Shown: positions 8,388-17,063, counted from the stretch's first letter. The stretch: DNA of 64,000 nt from an uncultured Bacilli bacterium (GCA_944332505.1 CALVKC010000004.1:1-64000); one strand, 5' to 3'. The notes: generated by a model not told the origin, from the sequence alone. Program-made: numbers and translations.

Positions 8388-9323
8388 ATGAATATAATCG
8401 ATATTAACACATTGGAAATCTTTAAAACAAATAAGTATTTCCCAACTGAAATAGGTATGGTTTCTGATAATGCATATCTATCAATTATAGCAACTAATAA
8501 ATGTCAATGTAAATGCCCATATTGCATTAATTCCGAAACTGACCATCGCTTGTCATTACCAATCGGAAAAGCAATACATAACATCAAAAAACTTACTGAT
8601 AAATATAATATCAAAGAAGCAATTATTTTAGGTGGTGAACCATTGTTGCACCCTAATATTATTGAACTAGTTAGAGAACTAAGACATAATTCTGGACTTG
8701 AAACAATCCGACTAACAACAAACGGTATTAAACTTAATGATGAATTTATTATGAATAATCTGTTTGATGCTAATAACGGTATACATGGTATTAATATCTC
8801 TTGCCATAATCAAGAATTTATGCCATATGCAAGACTGAGTGACTTATGTAAACAAATTAAAACAATTAATGAAAATATTAAAATTAGAATTAATACTAAT
8901 ATCTGGAGAAATAATCTAGATAATCTCGAAGATTTACTTAAACATATTAGTATAATCTCAGCTTTTGCTGATGAAATGAGAATTAGTAACATTATTCCTA
9001 AAGATGATTTCTCAGTTAATAATATTAACCACGGAAATGAATTAATTCTATCTAATGAGGAATATGAAAATATCTTTAATCAACTATTAGAATATTATAG
9101 TAAAGATTATACTATCTTTAAAAATGATAAAACATTAGGCTTTGTTAAATATCTAATTATTCCAACTAAAAAACCAATTATTGTTAATTGGAATATTAAT
9201 AGCGAAGTCGCAAAACAAATCTGTGAAAATGATATTAAAAATAGACAAATTAATACATTTAAATGTCTTGTTTCTGGTGATATATCATTATCATGGAATA
9301 ATAATAACATAATTACACTATAA
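8388..9323 (+). CDS. Radical SAM enzyme
   Basis: 311 aa. The CxxxCxxC cluster motif that binds the [4Fe-4S] of radical SAM proteins is seen as NKCQCKCPYCINSE (about residues 42-55), followed by the SAM-binding GGEPLLHPN at about 84-92. Later strands (TIRLTTNG, GINISCHN, KIRINTNIW) fit the TIM-barrel core. A few Cys near the C-terminus (residues ~275-298) might bind an auxiliary cluster, but there is no clear SPASM domain. The reaction and substrate cannot be told. Starts 3 bp after the previous gene's stop. Confidence 0.8.
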   Translation: MNIIDINTLEIFKTNKYFPTEIGMVSDNAYLSIIATNKCQCKCPYCINSETDHRLSLPIGKAIHNIKKLTDKYNIKEAIILGGEPLLHPNIIELVRELRHNSGLETIRLTTNGIKLNDEFIMNNLFDANNGIHGINISCHNQEFMPYARLSDLCKQIKTINENIKIRINTNIWRNNLDNLEDLLKHISIISAFADEMRISNIIPKDDFSVNNINHGNELILSNEEYENIFNQLLEYYSKDYTIFKNDKTLGFVKYLIIPTKKPIIVNWNINSEVAKQICENDIKNRQINTFKCLVSGDISLSWNNNNIITL

Positions 9324-9330
9324 TAATATA

Positions 9331-9858
9331 ATGAATAAAAAATCATTAATAGCAAAATTAATTTGTAGATATGCGAAAGATAATAATTTCTTCTATGAAT
9401 TGAAAAAGTTGATTACTTATGATGATATTAATAAAATTATTAGATATGGCTTGTCAACTTCAAATTTCAACTTCTTAGATGGCTTTATTAGGGAATATGA
9501 AAATGGGTCCATTATGAAATGTGAAAAACGTATAACACTGGCTGATGTTGACATTATATATAAATTAAATGATGACGAATTCGTTAAAATTTGTAAATTA
9601 ATTGCTATTGATATTATTAAATCTTATTTTAAACAAAACGATAACGTATATAAATTATTTATTAATAATGTAAATAAAGGCGATTATATATCTTTTGATA
9701 ATTATGTAGAGGCTTATCTTAGGACTAGTATTAATTTAGCTTCTTTTATTATTAGTCCTTTCACATGGAATGATACTGAGGAAGGATATGCTTTCTAGTA
9801 TAATATATCGAGGAAAATTAATAAATTAATTGCACAGTATCTGTTGAATGAAAATTAG
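9331..9858 (+). pseudogene. RFLKE/EGYW-family protein 12 with in-frame amber stop
   Basis: Starts MNKKSLIAKLICRYAKDNNFF and is close to the copy at 2343. Translation stops with TAG at 9796-9798 inside the conserved motif: EEGYAF-stop-YNISRKINKLIAQYLL, then a true TAG at 9856-9858. The stop falls where other copies have Trp (TGG to TAG). Either a nonsense mutant or, less likely, read through by suppression. Confidence 0.65.
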
Positions 9859-9885
9859 TAGTAACCTTTTTAATTAGTTTAATTT

Positions 9886-10431
9886 ATGACACCACCAATA
9901 TTATTTATTATCCTATGTATTACTATTATTTTACTTATGGGATTTATTATATACTATAGCAATACGAGGTTTACGGTAACTAAAAATAAAGTAGGATATA
10001 TCATTAATGATGGCGATATTAAAATATTTCCTGAATCACAAAAATCATATATAAAAAAAATGGGAGAGTATGTATACTACTTTAATCTTGAACCATCTAC
10101 TTTAACACCATATTCACCTTTTATCTGTAAAACTAAAGATGACATTAATGTCGCAATAACGCCAGAAATATCATTTAATTATGATAATTCTGAACTTAAA
10201 AACATTATTATGTATGTGGGGGATTTAAGTTATGATATCAAAACTATTGCTAGAGAAATTTTCCTTAGTGAAATACGAAAATACTATTATGATGATATTA
10301 TTTCATTAGAAACAAAATATAATATCATGGCTAAAATACAAAATATGTTACAAGATAGATGTATAAAACAAAATATTTTTGTTAATGATGTTAAATTTGA
10401 TTTCGTTACTATTAAACTAGAAAATAATTAA
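9886..10431 (+). CDS. SPFH/band-7-like membrane protein (short)
   Basis: 181 aa. An N-terminal membrane anchor (PILFIILCITIILLMGFIIYY) is followed by a domain that looks like a prohibitin-type SPFH fold: a beta region ending with PEISFNYD, then a helical stretch IAREIFLSEIRKYYYDD and NMLQDRCIKQNIFVNDVKFD, typical of the late SPFH domain. No coiled-coil tail. A second, longer SPFH protein lies at 39708-40568. Role in the phage unknown; SPFH proteins scaffold membrane complexes. Confidence 0.6.
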   Translation: MTPPILFIILCITIILLMGFIIYYSNTRFTVTKNKVGYIINDGDIKIFPESQKSYIKKMGEYVYYFNLEPSTLTPYSPFICKTKDDINVAITPEISFNYDNSELKNIIMYVGDLSYDIKTIAREIFLSEIRKYYYDDIISLETKYNIMAKIQNMLQDRCIKQNIFVNDVKFDFVTIKLENN

Positions 10432-10439
10432 TATATACA

Positions 10440-10663
10440 ATGAAAGAATATAATTCTATCCCTAGATTTATTGATGATAAATCTCTATTAGGACAATAAG
10501 TATATGCTTTTAATAAATTAGATGGACAAAACTTTAGAGCTAAATATAACCCTAAAACTAAACAGTTCGTGTTATTTGGCTCTCACACACAATTAGTAGA
10601 TGAAAAAATGAAAACTTTAGCCAAGCTATCAAACTTTTTCATCAATATATGGAAAATGAATTG
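10440..10663 (+). pseudogene. RNA ligase, 5' part (nonsense plus frameshift)
   Basis: ATG at 10440 reads MKEYNSIPRFIDDKSLLGQ then TAA (10497-10499); the same frame continues AFNKLDGQNFRAKYN, where K-L-D-G is nucleotidyltransferase motif I with the lysine that is adenylylated, and FVLFGSHTQLVD. Near 10620 the reading shifts frame to QAIKLFHQYMENEL. The gene then breaks off into a family fragment. Its 3' part is found at 11928-12212. So it is a dead, split RNA ligase of the T4 Rnl2-like type. Confidence 0.7.
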
Positions 10664-10858
10664 TTAAATATTATTTCTGAAGATTTAGAATCATATATTG
10701 ATTTGTTTTTTAGTGATAGTAATAACATTTTAGATTTCTTAAGAAATTCTTTTAATTGGTTTGAGAGTATAGAAGGATATACATTCTGGTACAATGTTAA
10801 TCGTAGGTATAAAAAATATATAACTAGAAAATTAAATGAAGAAATCGTTAATAAATAA
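10649..10858 (+). pseudogene. RFLKE/EGYW-family C-terminal fragment fused to RNA ligase remnant
   Basis: The frame begins in ligase-derived sequence (MENEL) and continues as a family C-terminus: FNWFESIEGYTFWYNVNRRYKKYITRKLNEE. The N-terminal RFLKE half is absent. Its last codons overlap the start of the next full copy (10836). It marks the left junction of the insertion that split the RNA ligase gene. Confidence 0.55.
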
Positions 10859-11336
10859 AATTCTGAGTCGTTATCTAAAAATTTATGGAGTGTATTCCAT
10901 ATATCATAGATATAGTAACAACTTCATTTTAGAAACATCATTGATAGAGATGGCTAATAATAATAATATGCCAATGCTATTTTCAATTTATAATAAGCTA
11001 TCATTACCTGAATCATCATATAATAATTGTTTAATATCAATTTTATGTTCTAACTATTATAATACATTATTTAATTCAATGTTATTTAATATATTAATAG
11101 ATGATATTATTTCATATTTAAAAGCTAACAATGTTTATGAAATTTTTGAATATGAATTAAAAGTAATACATAAAATGACTATAGACGATTATATTAAATC
11201 ATCCAAAGAAAGGTTATCACCATTTAGATTTATACGTTATGCATTCCGTTTTAAAGATACATTATATGGTGAATCATATTGGTCTGATGTTGACAGAAAA
11301 TTTATTAATTTTTTATACACTAAATTGAATAGTTAA
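10836..11336 (+). CDS. RFLKE/EGYW-family protein 14
   Basis: 166 aa. SLINKILSRYLKIYGVYSIY at the start; FRFKDTLYGESYWSDVDRKF near the end with the first Glu of EG changed. It overlaps the preceding fragment by 23 bp. It lies inside the split RNA ligase gene together with the next copy. Confidence 0.75.
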   Translation: MKKSLINKILSRYLKIYGVYSIYHRYSNNFILETSLIEMANNNNMPMLFSIYNKLSLPESSYNNCLISILCSNYYNTLFNSMLFNILIDDIISYLKANNVYEIFEYELKVIHKMTIDDYIKSSKERLSPFRFIRYAFRFKDTLYGESYWSDVDRKFINFLYTKLNS

Positions 11337-11345
11337 TTTATATAT

Positions 11346-11876
11346 ATGCAACCGATTAATATAGAACGTCTCTTAATCAGATTCTTAAAAGAAAAAAATA
11401 TTTACCATCTATTCAATTCTTTAATTAAAGAGAGTGAAGTTAGAAAAGCTATATCTGAAGGAAGCGTAAAATTGTCTTCAACTTTATTTATAAAAAATTT
11501 GGTAACCACAATATTCTATAATAAAAATAGTATAACAAATAAGGAATTAGGCATTTACAATTATTTTATTGATTCTGTATTGACATATGGTTTATGCTGT
11601 GATTTCATAAAATTTATGTCAACTTATTGTATTAAATACACATTAAAATTCATTAACGAAAAAAATATATTATCTTATTTAAATTATAATATAGCCAATT
11701 TTAATACATATAAAAATTTAAAAGAATATATGTATTATTTTATAAAGAATAATTTTAATATATTTGATTTTTTTAATTATGCTTTTAGTTGGACAAGTTC
11801 TAAAGAAGGTTATTATTTTTGGAGTGATGTTGAAAATGATTATTATGCATATATGAACACAGTATTAACATCATAA
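11346..11876 (+). CDS. RFLKE/EGYW-family protein 15
   Basis: 176 aa. IERLLIRFLKEKNIYHLF and FSWTSSKEGYYFWSDVENDY are both canonical. The second complete copy within the split RNA ligase gene. A right-end sequence of the omega-RNA type follows 11 bp after its stop. Confidence 0.75.
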   Translation: MQPINIERLLIRFLKEKNIYHLFNSLIKESEVRKAISEGSVKLSSTLFIKNLVTTIFYNKNSITNKELGIYNYFIDSVLTYGLCCDFIKFMSTYCIKYTLKFINEKNILSYLNYNIANFNTYKNLKEYMYYFIKNNFNIFDFFNYAFSWTSSKEGYYFWSDVENDYYAYMNTVLTS

Positions 11877-11887
11877 AAGTAAAATAT

Positions 11888-11925
11888 GCCTAAATCATAG
11901 ATTTTCGTAGAATTTCATGTACGGT
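11888..11925 (+). mobile_element. Omega-RNA-type right end, 3' piece only (copy D)
   Basis: Contains CCTAAATCATAGATTTTCGT and TACGGT, the same 3' end as copies A, B and C, without the 5' two thirds. Sequence immediately after ACGGT is RNA ligase coding sequence, so the element end is the right junction of the insertion that split that gene. Confidence 0.6.
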
Positions 11926-11927
11926 AT

Positions 11928-12212
11928 ATTGAACCAAAAATATTTGATGAATTATTCTGTCAAAACCCAAATATTAACACACCACAAATTATTATGATTG
12001 GAAAACTTAATATGGATTTTGTTAATGATATCATCAATAATGACTGGACTTCTACCAATCCTTTATTCCCTAATGTCAAAGAAGGTGTTGTGGTTAAAAG
12101 AACTACTTTGCTTAAAGGACAAAGATTACCTATGTGTAAAATTAAAACTAATTGGTGGATTAATAAATTACATAACGATTTTGAACAAGAGTTATGGAAT
12201 AAATTAGAGTAA
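11928..12212 (+). pseudogene. RNA ligase, 3' part
   Basis: Open frame IEPKIFDELFCQNPN to TAA at 12210, with EGVVVKR (nucleotidyltransferase motif IV, EGxVxK) and KIKTNWW (motif V type KxK). It joins in sense to the 5' part at 10440-10663. About 1.26 kb of unrelated DNA separates the halves. Confidence 0.65.
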
Positions 12213-12272
12213 GTTATTTTACATATATACGATACAGAGTTTACTAAATATCTATTTAAAATTATTAATAAT

Positions 12273-12677
12273 ATGATAAGATTTGAAGAAAATGCAATTG
12301 AAGATTTCGATAAATTCTATCAAAAGTATCAAAAATTAAAAGAACTTGGACTATATGTGTTTAATGCTTTCAAAAAAGCAAATTTATTAAATTTTGGTAA
12401 CTGTGCTGCTTTTGAATACGTGGAATTAGATGATACAACATTAGAAGAACTTGCTATAAGATATTATGATAATGGTTATGACTTATACGACTATGATATG
12501 TTATATGTACCTATTTCTGTTTTAAAAAGTGAAGATGAATTAAATGAATATATTAATCAGAAAGTAAAACAACAGAAAGATAAATTAGAAAATATTAGAA
12601 TTAAAGAAATAAAAGAACAAGAAGAAAAAGAATTTATAGAATATCAACGATTGAAAGAAAAATATGAAAAATCTTGA
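12273..12677 (+). CDS. Hypothetical protein, coiled-coil C-terminus
   Basis: 134 aa. The N-terminal half is mixed alpha/beta with acidic patches; from about residue 88 it is a long Lys/Glu-rich helix (KVKQQKDKLENIRIKEIKEQ and on), a likely coiled coil. No family recognised. It lies just after the ligase remnant. Confidence 0.65.
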   Translation: MIRFEENAIEDFDKFYQKYQKLKELGLYVFNAFKKANLLNFGNCAAFEYVELDDTTLEELAIRYYDNGYDLYDYDMLYVPISVLKSEDELNEYINQKVKQQKDKLENIRIKEIKEQEEKEFIEYQRLKEKYEKS

Positions 12678-13087
12678 TTTTTATCTTGCTGAATATATGA
12701 ATATTTATTGATGATTTACTGTAATTTATATTATTTTATCTATTTTAAACTGGTTTATATTATAAACCATAAACACGGGAAGTAAAATACTTGATAATCA
12801 GCATTTTAACTATTTTAATATGGTTAATTAACTGATTATCAATTGTTTATGTAATAGTTATATATTATACAGATTATTAGATATTTACGTATATCTTATG
12901 AGTACAGTAGTTGATGATAAAATTAATTATTATGTGATATGTTCATAATATGATAAAAAAACTGTTTATCGTGTAAAATTTTTAAAAAAATCCAGAAAAA
13001 TCTGGAGAAAAAAATAAAAGTTAAAAAAGTAAAAAAATTTTGATATGAAATAAAATATTAGTATTTTTGTAAAAAATAAAAAAAATA
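12678..13087 (+). promoter_or_regulatory. Non-coding 410-bp gap with inverted repeats and a consensus promoter
   Basis: No plausible gene. It contains a palindrome GGTTTATATTATAAACC near 12760, an inverted repeat GATAATCAG / CTGATTATC (about 12791-12840), a small hairpin TCCAGAAAAATCTGGA near 12995, and a perfect Bacteroidota promoter TTTG (13038-13041)-N19-TATTTTTG (13061-13068) that reads into the gene at 13088. Confidence 0.6.
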
Positions 13088-13627
13088 ATGATTGATAAAC
13101 GAGACAAACATATATTCATATATATCAGTAGTATAATTCTATATTTAATATGGCGAAAAAATAATGCAGATGTCAATTGTATATATGACCATATATTATT
13201 GATATATATAGTTATTGGATTATGGCATTTCATATTCAATTATAGATATTATGTATTAACACGAGATAAGTTGCGAAGATATAAAGGTATTACACGTTTA
13301 TATTATAAGAATTATGTTAAGAAAGGTATAGTAAAAAAGATATATATAAGAGTTTCTGGTACTAAAGAATGGTATCAATTAGACCATACTTTATGTTATT
13401 TAACCGAACTAGATGATGCATCATATAATTTATTCATATATAATAATAATACAGTTGATAAATTATTAAGCACGATGAATTATAATTATTTTGATGCTAC
13501 AATAAGTAATCAATATACGAATTATATAAGTGATTATGAAGTAACTAAGATATTAACATTGTTAACAGTATCATTTTGTTCAATGTTATATATATTGTAT
13601 ATAATATCAGAAATTTTAGGAATATAA
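13088..13627 (+). CDS. Membrane protein of unknown function
   Basis: 179 aa. Hydrophobic segments at about residues 9-24 (FIYISSIILYLIW) and 34-50 (ILLIYIVIGLWHFIFNY) and one near the C-terminus (TLLTVSFCSMLYILYIIS) enclose a ~100-residue polar region. Driven by the consensus promoter ending 20 bp upstream. No family recognised. Confidence 0.65.
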   Translation: MIDKRDKHIFIYISSIILYLIWRKNNADVNCIYDHILLIYIVIGLWHFIFNYRYYVLTRDKLRRYKGITRLYYKNYVKKGIVKKIYIRVSGTKEWYQLDHTLCYLTELDDASYNLFIYNNNTVDKLLSTMNYNYFDATISNQYTNYISDYEVTKILTLLTVSFCSMLYILYIISEILGI

Positions 13628-13638
13628 AATAAAAAGCG

Positions 13639-14241
13639 ATGATAATAATAAAAAATAAAAAACCAAATTTCAAGGAATTATTTTTAACGTATATCAATAC
13701 GTGTAAAACGCCATCCTATTATGATGATTATGATTATTATGATGATTATTCAGACTTTTATAATGAAGGTTTGTATAGTTATCCATCTGTGAATAGCATA
13801 TTAAATTTTTATGAGGATAGATATTATACTAGGTCTAATAAGCGAAAACATAAATCTGTTTCTAAACATGAAGTAAAGTCGAAGGTTAAAAATAAGGTTA
13901 ATAAAAAAGATACAGATATATTTAAATTTGATAATCTTGAATTAATGGATAGCGATAAAATGATATATTTTTATCATAATGTTAATAATCCAGATAAGAA
14001 TGTTGACTTATTTTACAGTGTGTATGATTTCGACCAATTTTTAACTGAGCATGGTATTGAAATCAGTGATTCAGAGATACAGAAAATTATTAATCGAGAA
14101 ATAAGTCATTGTTGTTTAGACCCGATTAGTTTAACATTGGGAATGAAAGAAATTCTTAGTGATAATTCATATGGTAGTCTTCGCTGGGCATGTGCTGAGA
14201 GTAATGAAGAATTAGCTAATGCAGAAAACATTAAATTGTAA
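13639..14241 (+). CDS. Hypothetical protein, paralogue of the next gene
   Basis: 200 aa. After PNFKELFLTYINTCKTPSYY comes a Tyr/Asp-rich low-complexity stretch (YYDDYDYYDDYSDFY), a Lys-rich linker, and a domain DKMIYFYHNVNN ... VYDFDQFLTEHGIEISDSEI. The same order (LF-EYM, YFY, F-FL---I) is seen in the gene at 14246, so the pair are distant paralogues. Function unknown. Confidence 0.65.
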   Translation: MIIIKNKKPNFKELFLTYINTCKTPSYYDDYDYYDDYSDFYNEGLYSYPSVNSILNFYEDRYYTRSNKRKHKSVSKHEVKSKVKNKVNKKDTDIFKFDNLELMDSDKMIYFYHNVNNPDKNVDLFYSVYDFDQFLTEHGIEISDSEIQKIINREISHCCLDPISLTLGMKEILSDNSYGSLRWACAESNEELANAENIKL

Positions 14242-14245
14242 AGAT

Positions 14246-14632
14246 ATGATAGTTAAACTTAACGAAAAATTTAAACGTTTATTTAAAGAATATATGTCCT
14301 CTCAAACTACCACATATAATTCTACATATACTAGCAATTATAAAACGAGTACATATATTTATTTTTATGAATGGAGTGATATGTCTCGTGGGTGTAAAGT
14401 ATTTAATGATACTACTGAGTTTTATAAATTCCTAAAGGAATCTAACATTTCATGTACTGAAGAGCAGAAGAACAAGATACATAGTTGTTCATGGGTTTAT
14501 GCTTCATGTATACCTGGAATTAATCTATTAATTGTTGAGAATCAATATTATGCCTTAAAGGAAACATTAGCTAATTTGAATCTCTGTAAAGATAAACCGA
14601 AATGTACATCATTAGTAATTTCTAAAAAATAG
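14246..14632 (+). CDS. Hypothetical protein, paralogue of the preceding gene
   Basis: 128 aa from the ATG at 14246, chosen because it lies 5 bp after the stop of the upstream gene; an earlier ATG at 14219 is in frame but overlaps that gene. Contains LFKEYMSSQTTTYNS, YIYFYEWSDMSRGCKVF and FYKFLKESNISCTEEQ. The stop TAG overlaps the first of the 20-bp palindromes. Confidence 0.65.
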   Translation: MIVKLNEKFKRLFKEYMSSQTTTYNSTYTSNYKTSTYIYFYEWSDMSRGCKVFNDTTEFYKFLKESNISCTEEQKNKIHSCSWVYASCIPGINLLIVENQYYALKETLANLNLCKDKPKCTSLVISKK

Positions 14633-14650
14633 GTACTTAATTAAGTACCT
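14631..14650. repeat. 20-bp palindrome, copy 1
   Basis: AGGTACTTAATTAAGTACCT, a perfect palindrome at the 3' end of a + gene. One of nine copies or near-copies in the window. Confidence 0.75.
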
Positions 14651-14787
14651 TAGCAGTCATATTAAAACGAAAATAATTGGATATATATTAGATTGATTTC
14701 TAAATAATATCCAATTATTTTTATTTATATATGTATGATATCATTAATAATGATGTTAATACTAAAAAATAGATATATATTAAAAAT

Positions 14788-14807
14788 AGGTACTTGAATA
14801 AGTACCT
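14788..14807. repeat. 20-bp palindrome, copy 2
   Basis: AGGTACTTGAATAAGTACCT, with a changed centre and perfect arms. It lies 26 bp past the 3' end of the - gene at 14834. Confidence 0.7.
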
Positions 14808-14833
14808 ATAAGGTTTAAGAATTTGAATTATGG

Positions 14834-15082
14834 TTATTTCACATTTATAATAATTGGGTCATCATTAAATGTCAAATTAACATTGAATAATGATTTAATT
14901 GTATTCCTTGGTAATTCTACAATCGAATCAAAATCTATGTAATTAAAGAGGTCTTGAATATTACCATTAGATATTATCATGGGTTTAATAATAACCCAAA
15001 AATTATGCTCTGGATGTCTTATAGGACATATATTAGAGACATTCTCAGTACCATCTTCATCAACGAAAAAATAACATATCAT
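14834..15082 (-). CDS. Hypothetical protein
   Basis: 82 aa (MICYFFVDEDGTENVSNICP ...). No family recognised. It is bracketed by palindrome copies 2 (3' side) and 3 (5' side). No consensus promoter is visible just upstream, unlike most - strand genes here. Confidence 0.55.
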   Translation of the reverse strand: MICYFFVDEDGTENVSNICPIRHPEHNFWVIIKPMIISNGNIQDLFNYIDFDSIVELPRNTIKSLFNVNLTFNDDPIIINVK

Positions 15083-15100
15083 AAATAAGCAAAATTAAAA

Positions 15101-15120
15101 AGGTACTTAATTAAGTACCT
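15101..15120. repeat. 20-bp palindrome, copy 3
   Basis: AGGTACTTAATTAAGTACCT, perfect, 18 bp upstream of the start of the - gene at 14834-15082. This copy is in a 5' region, so not all copies can be simple terminators. Confidence 0.75.
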
Positions 15121-15403
15121 AAAACTATAGACTATATGTAATTATTAGGTTTAATATCGTAGATTTAAATTCATGATATCATATTAAATTAGCATCATGA
15201 TAATGTATACATAATTCAACAGTCAGCATTATGATTTTGAGTCATAAATAATGGCAGCTAAAATACAAATAATAATTAAGGTATCCAAAGTTTATTTGAT
15301 AGTTTAACAGTTATTAATAGAATTACAAAAAAAGGAAATGCACTTAATCACTAAGTACATTTCCAATACTTATATATATGTTTTATAGCTTGGTATATAA
15401 TAA
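15121..15403. terminator. Non-coding stretch with terminator for the gene at 15404
   Basis: No gene seen. Near 15334-15362 there is a hairpin GGAAATG ... CATTTCC with inner ACTTA/TAAGT pairing, about 40 bp past the 3' end of the - gene at 15404. The rest (15121-15330) is AT-rich, with a short inverted repeat TCATGAT / ATCATGA near 15172-15200. Confidence 0.45.
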
Positions 15404-16210
15404 TTAGTATGAACAAGCTGCATCATAAACATCTACAATGAATTTGCTGTTTGGCTTTATATATTTGCCATTTACATAATTATTAGCAGTTGGGTGATAG
15501 TGTAGCCCCATGATAGTTCCTTTTGGGTCCAAGAAACGCATATCATATCCATTTGCATCAATCACATCATAGCCATTAAATTTTTTTGGCAAACCACCGT
15601 CAAAAACAACAGCTACTTTACCCCCCATTCTCAAAAAACGTTCACAAACATTCCAATTATATCCGTTATAAGAATAGGTTAAATCATAATTTGGATATTT
15701 CTCCATAAGTGCAAAACGAGTAGACACCTTTGTATAATCGTAAAATTGCACATCATGAAAGATTTCAAGTATGTTTTTACCCTCATAAATAAAGTCTTCG
15801 AGTGATAAATCACTTGTGCCATTAAGTCTAACGGCAAACTCCAAATTGTTTTTAATTGCATGCAAACGAGCCTTTTCGATTTCAGCAATAAGTGTTTGCA
15901 TGAACAAATCTTTATTATCAAAAAAACAATTTGTTTTTTTAATTCGTGATAAATTAATTTTCGATTTTGCGACACCATGTGCCAAAATATCAGCTTTATT
16001 GTGACCCGCATTATTTAAACAAAATTGTTTACAAAATGTGTTATTTGGACACACATTTCTACCACTCATATCAGCTGGTGCCAAATACAAGCAATATGTT
16101 TCAGTACCGCTATTATAAGAATAGAGCATTTTAGCACTATGTTTTGTGCCACCTAAATAGGAAACACCAATTTTTTTTCTTAAACTTGTTAGACTTTCCA
16201 TATCATTCAA
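15404..16210 (-). CDS. Conserved phage protein with N-terminal cysteine cluster
   Basis: 268 aa. After LAPADMSGRNVCPNNTFCKQ comes FCLNNAGHN: a Cys cluster (C-x5-C-x3-C) that could bind metal. Later blocks VRLNGTSDLSLEDF, QFYDYTKVSTRFALM and YNLTYS-like text match a family I have seen in many phage genomes with no known function. Either Met 1 or Met 4 could be the start. Promoter -7 box (complement) at 16235-16242, preceded by a TTTG at the correct N19 distance. Confidence 0.7.
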   Translation of the reverse strand: MNDMESLTSLRKKIGVSYLGGTKHSAKMLYSYNSGTETYCLYLAPADMSGRNVCPNNTFCKQFCLNNAGHNKADILAHGVAKSKINLSRIKKTNCFFDNKDLFMQTLIAEIEKARLHAIKNNLEFAVRLNGTSDLSLEDFIYEGKNILEIFHDVQFYDYTKVSTRFALMEKYPNYDLTYSYNGYNWNVCERFLRMGGKVAVVFDGGLPKKFNGYDVIDANGYDMRFLDPKGTIMGLHYHPTANNYVNGKYIKPNSKFIVDVYDAACSY

Positions 16211-16330
16211 TAAGTTTTTTTGTTTTTTGCATTACAAAGATAGTAATAATATTTGAAATAACAAAACAAAACGACAATTATTTTATATCATAAATAAAAA
16301 AATATATTTAATGATTTTTAACTAAAATAA

Positions 16331-16362
16331 TTTGGCGGATAATTGAAAAAGCGGTATATTTG
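16331..16362 (+). promoter_or_regulatory. Conserved phage promoter reading right
   Basis: TTTGG at 16331, N20, TATATTTG at 16355-16362, preceded by TTAACTAAAATAA. Same type as the small-RNA unit promoters further on, but here it leads towards the gene at 16481, which also has a second promoter (-7 near 16448-16455). Confidence 0.65.
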
Positions 16363-16480
16363 TGGTGATGAAAAAGGTCAATTTGTTAATGTCAATAATT
16401 GAAAAGAAAAAATAGTAAATTATTTGTATATATGAAATAAATATATTATCTTTGTAACGTAAAACTTAAAAGCAATAACT

Positions 16481-16729
16481 ATGAATAAGATTTATCATTT
16501 AATATTAGAAACACTTTTTAACGGTGATAAGAATTTTGAAGTATTTCCACATCGTACTAAAGATGGTGCAAGACAACATCTCCAAAAGCTTTTGGATGAA
16601 ATTATATCAACAACTAAATATAAGGTATATGATAGACGGAGTGTGAATCATGATGAAAATATATATGCCGAAGATGATGATGAGAATTATGTATTTCTAA
16701 ACATTGTTGAGGTTGACGTACTTGATTAA
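16481..16729 (+). CDS. Small acidic protein, paralogue of 16757 and 17674
   Basis: 82 aa: MNKIYHLILETLFNGDKNFE ..., ending ENYVFLNIVEVDVLD. One of a short + strand family with the genes at 16757 and 17674 (shared K-I-----ET---G and a C-terminal EN/DYV motif). Promoter -7 TATCTTTG near 16448-16455 with an aacttaaaa-type leader. Function unknown. Confidence 0.7.
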   Translation: MNKIYHLILETLFNGDKNFEVFPHRTKDGARQHLQKLLDEIISTTKYKVYDRRSVNHDENIYAEDDDENYVFLNIVEVDVLD

Positions 16730-16756
16730 TATTCAATAATAATAAAAACATAAAAT

Positions 16757-16992
16757 ATGGATAAAATTTTCATGCTTTCGGTCGAAACTTATATTCATGG
16801 TGAAAAAGTAATATGCAAGTATCTGCATAAAAATGAAAAAGGTGCTATTCGTCATTTAAATAGTGAATATGATATAATCAAGCCATATATCAATTCGGAT
16901 GATGAAGAAAAAAAGAAACCATGATATACATAAAAAATAAACATGGTGACTATGTTTATATTACAATAAATAAAGTTGAGTTATTTGATTAA
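16757..16992 (+). pseudogene. Paralogue of 16481, apparently frameshifted
   Basis: The first frame (16757-16924) reads MDKIFMLSVETYIHGEKVIC to a TGA; an overlapping ATGA start at 16921 opens the next frame, MIYIKNKHGDYVYITINKVE to 16992. Together they cover the length of the 82-aa neighbour, whose C-terminus (ENYVFLNIVEVDVLD) matches the second part. Either a frameshift split the gene, or two coupled ORFs are made. Confidence 0.55.
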
Positions 16993-17009
16993 AATATCAA
17001 AGTTATAAA

Positions 17010-17047
17010 TAAAAAAAGTAACTATATGAAATAGTTACTTTTTTTTA
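17010..17047. terminator. Bidirectional terminator
   Basis: AAAAAGTAACTAT, loop, ATAGTTACTTTTTTT: a strong hairpin with T-run for the + genes ending at 16992. Confidence 0.7.
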
Positions 17048-17063
17048 TTTATATAGCTATAAA

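Noticed and set aside
8388..9323. QueE (7-carboxy-7-deazaguanine synthase), hinting at 7-deazaguanine DNA modification
   Set aside because: The cysteine motif is CxxxCxxC within NKCQCKCPYCIN, lacking the QueE-type extension and CDT ending; no other queuosine or preQ0 genes are in the window.
9796..9798. Genome-wide TAG reassignment (alternative genetic code)
   Set aside because: Other genes end properly in TAG (for example at 3072, 14632 and 17898), and many genes carry no internal TAG, so the standard code fits.
13675..14241. Tandem protein repeat in YYDDYDYYDDYSDFY
   Set aside because: It is simple low-complexity sequence of one short stretch, not a structured repeat.
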